Shown here: one piece after another, positions 1 to 6,719 of the stretch
How the letters are laid out: each line of letters begins with the position of its first letter
Numbering within the stretch: position 1 is the first letter of the stretch
Assembly (NCBI GenBank): GCA_027415455.1
Contig: DAIBSV010000034.1
Location: forward strand, 1 to 14,372
DNA: 14,372 nucleotides
Direction: 5' to 3'
Source: Nitrospirota bacterium
GTDB lineage: Bacteria > Nitrospirota_A > Leptospirillia > Leptospirillales > Leptospirillaceae
The notes under the pieces: model-generated
What the model was told of the DNA's origin: nothing
Seen by the model: the letters and a program-made list of their open reading frames with translations, nothing else
Database searches by the model: none
Translations under genes and position numbers: made by a program

Positions 1-2
1 TC

Positions 3-116
3 CGCTCAGGGCAAATCAGGCGGGATATGATCGTCGTGGATGGAAAGTCGGGGATCACGGGGGCAGGAAGGTCTCTCCCTGTTCGCCATTACACGCATTG
101 GCGTTTCCGCTGTTGA
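3..116 (+). pseudogene. argC: argC fragment (N-acetyl-gamma-glutamyl-phosphate reductase), broken at about 72
   Basis: The + frame starting at 3 reads as an internal piece of ArgC, the NADPH-dependent reductase of arginine biosynthesis. It contains [20 protein letters not shown] followed by AGR, which matches the family's conserved 'IIVDAKSGVSGAGR' segment downstream of the catalytic Cys. The gene enters from outside the window. Similarity stops at about position 72, and the frame then runs through unrelated residues into a TGA at 114-116. More than a third of a normal ArgC (the C-terminal part) is therefore missing. What follows at the break is a piece of argJ in the opposite orientation. 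The motif is short but very specific, so I am fairly sure of the identity. Whether the break exists in the living genome cannot be told from here. Confidence 0.72.
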
Positions 117-163
117 CGATGATCGCGCGAATGCCGGAACCCCGAACGCGCCTCTGGGAGATC
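73..163 (-). pseudogene. argJ: inverted fragment of argJ alpha-chain region
   Basis: Read on the - strand from 162 down to 73, this piece encodes [10 protein letters not shown] followed by [17 protein letters not shown]. The [11 protein letters not shown] block is a hallmark of ArgJ (ornithine acetyltransferase / N-acetylglutamate synthase) in the N-terminal alpha half, roughly 100 residues before the autocleavage site. It lies in the opposite orientation to the argJ 3' part that begins a few bases downstream. Similarity starts immediately after the argC fragment ends and stops near 163, so the fragment is about 90 bp long and has no start codon or full domain of its own. It is a displaced piece, not a gene. 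It could be a real inversion or a cloning or assembly chimera. Confidence 0.75.
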
Positions 164-167
164 CTGA

Positions 168-872
168 CGGGTTGGGGGTATCGCGAAAGGGGTGGGGATG
201 ATCCATCCCCAGATGGCCACCTTGCTTGTATTTCTGACAACCGATGCATCCGTGGAAAAAGGGGCTCTCCAGGGGGCTCTCGCTCAGGCTTCCGACAAGA
301 CTTTCAACGCCCTGACCGTCGACGGGGATACGAGCACGAACGATACGGCCCTGATCCTGGCAAGCGGCCTTGCAGGAAATGCTCGTATTTCCAGAAACTC
401 TTCTGAATACGAGGATTTCTGTGCTCTTGTTCTCTCCGTCTGCCAGTCTCTTAGAGATCAGCTTGTCAGAGACGGGGAAGGTGTCACGAAGATTATCAGG
501 ATTCAGGTTTCGGGAGCCCGTTCCCGTGGAGACGCACGGAAGGTTGCCCAGGCCATTTCCCGCTCCCTTCTCGTCAAGACGGCCTTCTTTGGTGAGGATG
601 TGAACTGGGGGAGAATTATGGTTGCCATCGGAAACTCCGGTGTGAGGGTCTTCGAGGAGAAGATCGACATATTCATGGGGCCCGTTGCGCTTGTCCACAA
701 GGGGGTTGGCCTCGGACCTCTTCAGGAGGAAAAGGCCCTTGAGGTGATGAAGGGAAAGGAAATTACGCTGCGTGTCATGCTGGGACTTGGCTCAATGGAA
801 GCGGAGTACTGGACCACAGATCTGTCCATCGAATACGTCCGGATCAATGCCGGATACAAGGGAAGAACTTAG
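168..872 (+). pseudogene. argJ: argJ 3' part (ornithine acetyltransferase, beta chain and end of alpha chain)
   Basis: ArgJ transfers the acetyl group from N-acetylornithine to glutamate in the cyclic arginine pathway. It cuts itself at an Ala-Thr bond, and the new N-terminal Thr is the nucleophile. The frame from 168 reads [20 protein letters not shown]. The Ala|Thr cleavage pair is present (Thr codon 219-221), and the substrate-binding block TVDGDTSTNDT follows. Later come the EDVNWGRIM segment and a normal C-terminus. The beta chain is therefore complete at about 218 residues. Upstream the frame is closed by TGA at 165-167, and most of the alpha chain is absent or inverted. GTG at 192 and ATG at 198, with AAAGGGG ahead, could in principle start a beta-chain-only product, but function without alpha is not expected. 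A working copy would have to lie elsewhere or be restored by correcting the assembly. Confidence 0.85.
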
Positions 873-877
873 GACGA

Positions 878-906
878 TTGTTTGCTTAAGCATTTTGTGG
901 TATAAG
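878..906 (+). promoter_or_regulatory. sigma70-type promoter for rpsB operon
   Basis: TTGTTT at 878-883 and TATAAG at 901-906 are separated by exactly 17 bases. The -10 box matches the consensus at five of six positions; the -35 box keeps TTG only. It begins six bases after the argJ stop. It would start a transcript near 913, giving a leader of about 230 nt before rpsB. A competing -35 (TTGCTT, 882-887) has too short a spacer. No other convincing promoter is visible between here and mlaD, so this may drive the whole rpsB-to-mla series. Confidence 0.55.
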
Positions 907-918
907 TAAATGTTTTTT

Positions 919-1010
919 AGAGGAAGGTGGCGTTTATTCCTCTCTGTCGGTTTTGCCCTGCTGGATGAGAGTGAGTTCCTGTAGGCAGATCAGGACAGCG
1001 GCCTTCGGCC
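919..1010 (+). promoter_or_regulatory. rpsB leader, upstream series of hairpins
   Basis: Three consecutive stem-loops can be drawn in the predicted 5' leader. The first is AGAGGAA (919-925) with TTCCTCT (937-943), with an 11-nt loop. The second is TCCTG (977-981) with CAGGA (991-995), with a 9-nt loop. The third is GGCC (1000-1003) with GGCC (1007-1010), with a TTC loop. None is followed by a T tract, so they do not look like intrinsic terminators. The stretch holds no convincing gene: the open frames across it lack homology and a ribosome site. Together with the nested structure at 1034-1116 it suggests a structured regulatory leader. Confidence 0.35.
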
Positions 1011-1033
1011 AGAATCGCCAAACACAAAAAACA

Positions 1034-1116
1034 GCGAACCCCGGAAAAAATCCGGAAAACCCATGGGTCCGCGCAGAAGATCCAAATCGCCATCCCACGC
1101 GGCGGGAACGGTTCGC
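1034..1116 (+). promoter_or_regulatory. nested three-way RNA structure upstream of rpsB (candidate S2 autoregulatory leader)
   Basis: A long-range 7-bp helix pairs GCGAACC (1034-1040) with GGTTCGC (1110-1116). Inside it lie a hairpin CCGGA (1041-1045) / TCCGG (1051-1055) that starts on the very next base and could stack on the outer helix, and a second helix CCGCG (1069-1073) / CGCGG (1098-1102). All three are perfectly complementary and mutually compatible, giving a closed multibranch fold that ends about 20 nt before the rpsB ribosome binding site (AGGAG, 1136-1140). Known background: in several bacteria rpsB is autoregulated by S2 binding its own leader. That this structure does the same is inference from position and pairing only. 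Confidence 0.4.
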
Positions 1117-1146
1117 AAAGGTCAACCCAATGATCAGGAGACATCA

Positions 1147-1920
1147 ATGGCTAATGTGACAATCAAGGAACTTCTGGATGCGGGTGTTCACTTCGGACAC
1201 CAGACAAAGCGATGGAATCCGAAGATGAAGCGGTTCATCTATGGAGAGCGTAACGGAATCTACATCATTGATCTTCAGCAGACGACCCGCCGATACCGTC
1301 AGGCGACGCGGTTCATCAAAAATATGGTGGCCGAGGGCAAGTCGGTCCTCTTCATTGCGACCAAGAAGCAGGCTCAGTCCATCATCCAGGAAGAGGCCGA
1401 GCGGTGCGGGATGTTTCATGTCACCCAGCGGTGGCTTGGGGGCATGCTGACAAATCATCAGACGATCCGGAAGTCGGTCGAACGTCTGAAGAAGATCGAA
1501 TCGATGAAGGAAAGCGACCAGTGGGCGCGCCTTCCGAAGAAGGAAGTGGCCCAGATCGAAAAGGAAGAATCCAAGCTTCGAGCGACTCTTTCGGGTATTC
1601 GTGGAATGGGACAGCTTCCTGGAGCCATCTTTGTCGTGGATCCCAAGAAAGAACATATCGCCATTCACGAAGCGAACCGGCTTGGGATTCCGGTGGTGGC
1701 CATGGTTGACACGAACTGCGACCCCGATCTGATCGACTATCCGATCCCGGCCAATGATGACGCAATCCGGTCCATCCGCCTGATGGCCGAAGGAATCGCC
1801 GATGCCGTACTCGAAGGAGCGCTCTCCCGGCGATCACCCGGCAAGGCGGCCGCTGAGCCGGCCGCGGCCAATGCAGAGCTTGCGGAGGCTTTTTCGGCGG
1901 GTAATTCCGGAGAGAAATAA
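1147..1920 (+). CDS. rpsB: 30S ribosomal protein S2
   Basis: This is ribosomal protein S2, 257 residues, a component of the small-subunit head/body interface needed for S1 binding. The start ATG at 1147 has AGGAG at 1136-1140 and gives the standard N-terminus [20 protein letters not shown]. The family segments [42 protein letters not shown] and [21 protein letters not shown] are all present. Upstream in-frame codons (from 1063) have no S2 similarity and overlap the leader structure, so they were not used. The last 35 or so residues form an Ala/Glu-rich tail beyond the conserved core, which is common and variable in S2. It is followed by a strong hairpin and then tsf, the usual rpsB-tsf order. 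Confidence 0.97.
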   Translation: MANVTIKELLDAGVHFGHQTKRWNPKMKRFIYGERNGIYIIDLQQTTRRYRQATRFIKNMVAEGKSVLFIATKKQAQSIIQEEAERCGMFHVTQRWLGGMLTNHQTIRKSVERLKKIESMKESDQWARLPKKEVAQIEKEESKLRATLSGIRGMGQLPGAIFVVDPKKEHIAIHEANRLGIPVVAMVDTNCDPDLIDYPIPANDDAIRSIRLMAEGIADAVLEGALSRRSPGKAAAEPAAANAELAEAFSAGNSGEK

Positions 1921-1929
1921 ATAAGCGCG

Positions 1930-1957
1930 GCGGGAGGGGGATTTCCTCTCCCGCTTT
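1930..1957 (+). terminator. rpsB-tsf intergenic hairpin (partial terminator / attenuator)
   Basis: GCGGGAGGGG (1930-1939) pairs with CCTCTCCCGC (1945-1954), a 10-bp stem with one G-U pair and a 5-nt loop, followed by TTTCTCTC. The T tract is interrupted, so read-through to tsf is likely. The expected effect is lower output of tsf, pyrH and frr than of rpsB. A terminator-like hairpin in the rpsB-tsf spacer is also known from E. coli. No separate promoter is obvious between this hairpin and tsf, which favours attenuation over full termination. Confidence 0.6.
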
Positions 1958-2023
1958 CTCTCATCGTTAGTCTGGAGATGTCGGGAAGGATCTGAACGGA
2001 AAGAGACGGAGGAACGGATCGAT

Positions 2024-3327
<1,304 letters not shown>

Positions 3328-3357
3328 AACCCAGGGAGTGTACAGCGGGAGGCTGAG

Positions 3358-3912
3358 ATGGATGCGGAACTGAAGGGCTTTGCGGAAAAAATGGATCACG
3401 CGGTGGAACATTTCCGAAAGGAAATCCAGACCCTGCGGACGGGTCGTCCTTCACTGACGCTCATCGAGCACATCCGGGTCGATTACTATGGAAATCAGGT
3501 TTCGCTCGACAAGGTGGCGGCTCTCAACATTGTCGACAACCGGATGATCACCATCACCCCATGGGAAACCAAGATTATCGGGGATATTGAAAAGTCGATC
3601 ATGGCCGCAAACCTGGGGCTGACACCCCAGAATGATGGCAAGACGGTCAGGATCGTCGTTCCTCCAATGACCGAGGAACGGCGAAAGGAAATGGTCAAAC
3701 TCCTCAAGAAAATGGCCGAGGAGGCAAAGGTCTCTCTTCGAAACATCCGCCGGGATGCAAATGAGGATATCAAGAAAAAAAACAAGGAAGGTCTCATCCA
3801 GGAAGACCGGGTAAAACGGCTTCAGGACGAGGTTCAGAAGCTGGTCGACGGGGCGGGTTCCAAGGTGGACGAACATGCTCGCAAGAAGGAGCAGGAAATC
3901 CTGACAACCTGA
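3358..3912 (+). CDS. frr: ribosome recycling factor
   Basis: RRF, with EF-G, splits the post-termination ribosome. It has 184 residues, the usual length. The core helix and hinge segments are plain: LRTGRPSLTLIEHIRVDYYG, ITITPWE, NDGKTVRIVVPPMTEERRKE and the long C-terminal helix VSLRNIRRDANEDIKKKNKEG. GGGAGG at 3347-3352 lies five bases before the ATG at 3358, so the start is well supported. It follows pyrH by 30 bp and precedes alr by 4 bp, with no terminator in either gap, so it sits inside the operon. Confidence 0.97.
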   Translation: MDAELKGFAEKMDHAVEHFRKEIQTLRTGRPSLTLIEHIRVDYYGNQVSLDKVAALNIVDNRMITITPWETKIIGDIEKSIMAANLGLTPQNDGKTVRIVVPPMTEERRKEMVKLLKKMAEEAKVSLRNIRRDANEDIKKKNKEGLIQEDRVKRLQDEVQKLVDGAGSKVDEHARKKEQEILTT

Positions 3913-3916
3913 CACG

Positions 3917-5140
3917 ATGAGACTTCTGGCCCCCATCTTGCACTCCCTTCCGGAGCCGGGGTTTCCGGAGGGCCGGACCCGGGTGACAGTCGATCTCGAT
4001 CAATTTGTCCATAATGTCCGGAAAGTTGAAGCGTTCCTCCAGCCTTACGAGGAGCTCCTTCCGGTCATCAAGGCCAACGCCTATGGCCATGGACTTCTTC
4101 CCATCATGAAGACCATTTCTTCAATGGGAATCAACCGCGTGGCGGTGATGGGTGCCGACGAAGCCCTTTCCCTGAGAAGGGGAGGGTTTTCCGGAACGAT
4201 CATTCTTCTCGGAGGATTTTCCGGACCAGAACTTTCTCTTTGTTTTCAGGAACGGCTCACTCCCGTTCTCCATCATCCCGACCAGCTTCGACTCCTCGAT
4301 CATGCGTCCTTCCCAGACACATTTTTGGATCTCCACCTCAAGATAGACTCTGGAATGGGGCGTCTCGGCTTTCTCCCTGAAGAAATACCGGAGATCCTCG
4401 ACCTCCTTTCCCGGCTTCCCCAGGCGAGGGTAACGGGGATCATGACTCATTTTCCCCTCTCGGAGGATCGGAAAGACACCGAGGGCTGTGTCGACCTGTT
4501 TCGGAAAACACTCCTTCCTATAGTCGCCCATCCTTCAATGGCGAACCTTTCGGTCATTCATATGGCCAACAGTGCCGCTGTGATGCAGGGACTGACCTCG
4601 TTTCCGGTCACCCATCCCTCAGGCCGCCGACTTTCCTTTTGGGCAAGACCTGGCCTTTTGCTCTATGGCCATCCCCCCCTTGGGGAACTCCCCGGCTGGA
4701 GCGACATTGCCCCGATCTTCAAGGTCGAAGCGCGCCTTCTGTCGGTCAGAAGACTTCCCAAAGGACATTCCATCTCGTACGGAAGAACGGAGATTCTCGC
4801 CAGAGACAGCATTGTGGGGATTCTCGGCATGGGTTATGCCGATGGTCTGTCCCGGGGCCTCTCCGGCAAGGGCTGGGGGGTGGTCGACGGAAGGAAGGCC
4901 CCCTTTGCAGGAAGGGTTTGCATGGACATGGTGGCCGTCGATCTCACAGGTCTGCCTCGTGAGCCGAAGGTCGGAGAATGGGTCGGGATCATCGACCCGA
5001 AGGATCCCGAATCCATGACGGTCGACCAGATGGCCCGCTGGATGGGAACGATTCCCTACGAGGTCCTCTGCCTACTCGGTCACCGGTCGGACAGGAGGTT
5101 TGTTGGAGATGCCGCAAGGTCTCTTCAAGATGCTAAATGA
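3917..5140 (+). CDS. alr: alanine racemase
   Basis: Alr is the PLP enzyme that interconverts L- and D-alanine for peptidoglycan. In this 407-residue protein the PLP lysine is K52 in PVIKANAYGHG, the catalytic tyrosine of the second domain is Y288 in SISYGRTE, and the substrate-loop Met-Asp pair is in AGRVCMDM (about 332-338). KIDSGMGRLGF (R148), HMANSAAVM and ARPGLLLYG are also as expected. The first 20 residues extend beyond most family members, but no better in-frame start exists. ATG 3917 lies only four bases after the frr stop, and the nearest purine-rich run (AAGGAG in frr) is distant, so reinitiation from frr is likely. The 3' end overlaps mlaE. Confidence 0.95.
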   Translation: MRLLAPILHSLPEPGFPEGRTRVTVDLDQFVHNVRKVEAFLQPYEELLPVIKANAYGHGLLPIMKTISSMGINRVAVMGADEALSLRRGGFSGTIILLGGFSGPELSLCFQERLTPVLHHPDQLRLLDHASFPDTFLDLHLKIDSGMGRLGFLPEEIPEILDLLSRLPQARVTGIMTHFPLSEDRKDTEGCVDLFRKTLLPIVAHPSMANLSVIHMANSAAVMQGLTSFPVTHPSGRRLSFWARPGLLLYGHPPLGELPGWSDIAPIFKVEARLLSVRRLPKGHSISYGRTEILARDSIVGILGMGYADGLSRGLSGKGWGVVDGRKAPFAGRVCMDMVAVDLTGLPREPKVGEWVGIIDPKDPESMTVDQMARWMGTIPYEVLCLLGHRSDRRFVGDAARSLQDAK

Positions 5141-5882
5141 TGGAATCACCGGTCTCCTGGCGGGATCCGGAGCCCTCTTTATTCTAGGCCTTCGGGGGAT
5201 CCTGGGAGTGTTCCGGCCGGCCTTTCTATTCAGGAACTTTCTCGAGCAGCTTTTGAAAATCGGGGCTGATTCAACGATCGTAGTCGGAGTGACAGCCTTT
5301 TTTACAGGGATGGTTCTGGCTCTTCAAGCGTGGATAGGGTTCAGGAAGTTCAATGCCGAGAGTCTTGTCGGTGCCGTCGTGACGCTGTCGATGACCCGGG
5401 AACTCGGTCCGGTTATCACGAGCCTCATGGTCACAGGACGTTCAGGGTCGGCGATGGCGGCAGAGCTTGGCAGTATGCGCGTCACCGAGCAGATCGATGC
5501 TCTGGAAAGTCTTGCCGTAAACCCTGTCGACTATCTCGTGACCCCGAGGTTCTATGCCTCCCTTGTGGCACTTCCCCTTCTGACGGCACTGGCCGATCTT
5601 ATCGGGATCGGGGGAGGATACTTCGTTTCGGTCAAGTTGCTGGGCCTGTCTCCCCACCTCTATTTTCAGGAAATCCGACATTATGTCGAATTGCATGACT
5701 TCCTTTCCGGGATCGTCAAGGCCGTCTTTTTCGGTGGGATCCTTTCCTTGTGGGCGTGCCGGACGGGATTTGTTGCCTCCGGAGGGGCGGCAGGGGTGGG
5801 TCGGGCGGTGACCCGATCCGTCGTCAGTGCCTCCATGAGCATCCTCGTCATCGATTATTTTCTGACGGCATGGTTGTTCTGA
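5109..5882 (+). CDS. mlaE: MlaE-family ABC transporter permease
   Basis: This is the inner-membrane permease of an MCE/Mla lipid transporter, 257 residues. It carries the MlaE-family core: an amphipathic N-terminal region, then VGVTAFFTGMVLALQ, the conserved ELGPVITSLMVTGRSGSAMA stretch (about 98-117), the coupling segment MRVTEQIDALESLAVNPVDY, and later hydrophobic helices ending in YFLTAWLF. AGGAGG at 5093-5098 lies inside the end of alr. ATG 5109 is 10 bases after it; TTG at 5103 is a possible alternative, while TTG at 5100 is too close. The first 32 bases overlap alr in another frame, and the stop overlaps the mlaF start (TGATG). It should pair with MlaF and MlaD. The direction of lipid movement cannot be inferred from the sequence. 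Confidence 0.93.
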   Translation: MPQGLFKMLNDGITGLLAGSGALFILGLRGILGVFRPAFLFRNFLEQLLKIGADSTIVVGVTAFFTGMVLALQAWIGFRKFNAESLVGAVVTLSMTRELGPVITSLMVTGRSGSAMAAELGSMRVTEQIDALESLAVNPVDYLVTPRFYASLVALPLLTALADLIGIGGGYFVSVKLLGLSPHLYFQEIRHYVELHDFLSGIVKAVFFGGILSLWACRTGFVASGGAAGVGRAVTRSVVSASMSILVIDYFLTAWLF

Positions 5883-6673
5883 TGTCTCCCCCAGCTTCGA
5901 TCGCCATTTCGAACCTCAGCAAAAAATTCGGAACCCAGGAGGTTCTCCGGAACATCTCCTTTGAGGTTCCCCGAGGGCAGACTTATTGTATTATCGGAGG
6001 GTCCGGCCAAGGAAAGTCGGTTCTGCTCAAACATGTCATGCGGCTGTTGGCCCCCGATTCAGGGGATGTCCGGATCGACGGGGAATCGATCGTCGGACTC
6101 TCGGGAAAGCCCCTCGACGATGTCCGTAAAAAGATGGGAATGGTCTTCCAGGAGTCGGCGCTATTCGATTCGATGACCTGCCTTGAAAATGTCTCCTTTG
6201 GGCTGACGATGCATCGAAGAGATCTCTCCGCAAAAGAGGTCGAGCGAATTGCCCGCGATAAGATCCGTCTGGTCGGATTGTCACGGGTGGAATACAAATT
6301 CCCTTCCGAAATTTCCGGCGGAATGAAAAAAAGGGTCGGCATTGCCAGAGCCATTGCCCTGGAACCTGAAATTCTTCTTTATGACGAGCCGACCACGGGC
6401 CTCGACCCGATCCTGGCGAGCTCGATTGACGAGTTGATTATCAAAATGAAGGCGGAGCTTCATGTGACCAGCCTCGTCATTACCCATGACATGAACAGCG
6501 CTCTCAGGATTGCTGACAGGATCCTGTTCCTCTATCAGGGAAAAATTCATTTCTCCGGAACATCCCAGGAAGTTCGGGAGACGAAGGACCCTGTTCTCGG
6601 ACAGTTCGTCCGGGGTGAAACCGTCGGTCCCATTCCGGTTATTGCCGAAGTCGATTCGTCAACAAGATCATAA
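5882..6673 (+). CDS. mlaF: MlaF-family ABC transporter ATPase
   Basis: MlaF is the cytoplasmic ATPase that powers the MlaE permease, 263 residues. In order there are Walker A GGSGQGKS (39-46), Q-loop Gln 90, the signature ISGGMKKRVGIARA (about 144-157), Walker B ILLYDEPTTGLDP with catalytic Glu 169, and switch His 202 (VITHDMNSA). The signature ISGGM in place of LSGGQ is characteristic of the MlaF subgroup. The ATG at 5882 overlaps the mlaE stop. An in-frame ATG at 5870 inside mlaE is possible but would add only four residues. The gap to mlaD is 46 bp. A separate STAS protein (MlaB), which stabilises MlaF in Proteobacteria, is not present next to it. Confidence 0.95.
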   Translation: MSPPASIAISNLSKKFGTQEVLRNISFEVPRGQTYCIIGGSGQGKSVLLKHVMRLLAPDSGDVRIDGESIVGLSGKPLDDVRKKMGMVFQESALFDSMTCLENVSFGLTMHRRDLSAKEVERIARDKIRLVGLSRVEYKFPSEISGGMKKRVGIARAIALEPEILLYDEPTTGLDPILASSIDELIIKMKAELHVTSLVITHDMNSALRIADRILFLYQGKIHFSGTSQEVRETKDPVLGQFVRGETVGPIPVIAEVDSSTRS

Positions 6674-6719
6674 GACGTGTGTTGGGATTGTCACGATCTC
6701 TAATCGAAGGAGTCGGTCC

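Noticed and set aside
6..698. Long open frame on the - strand opposite argJ (230 codons)
   Set aside because: It is antisense to a frame with clear ArgJ motifs, its translation resembles nothing and is rich in Arg/Pro/Ser, and it has no ribosome site. It is a shadow of the high-GC coding frame.
1060..1067. CCCATGGG palindrome as an operator
   Set aside because: It is only eight bases, with no second copy nearby, and lies inside the leader between proposed helices. Chance is a sufficient explanation.
1063..1146. Upstream in-frame extension of S2 by 28 residues
   Set aside because: The extra residues have no S2 similarity and cross the leader fold. ATG 1147 has AGGAG at proper spacing and the standard S2 N-terminus.
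953..1159. Short + frame in the argJ-rpsB spacer as a small gene
   Set aside because: It has no good ribosome site or similarity, and it overlaps both the leader structures and the rpsB start. It is more likely untranslated leader.
6510..6719. Upstream extension of MlaD into mlaF
   Set aside because: The added 70 residues overlap mlaF in another frame and would put the membrane anchor far from the N-terminus. TTG 6720 has AAGGAG seven bases ahead.
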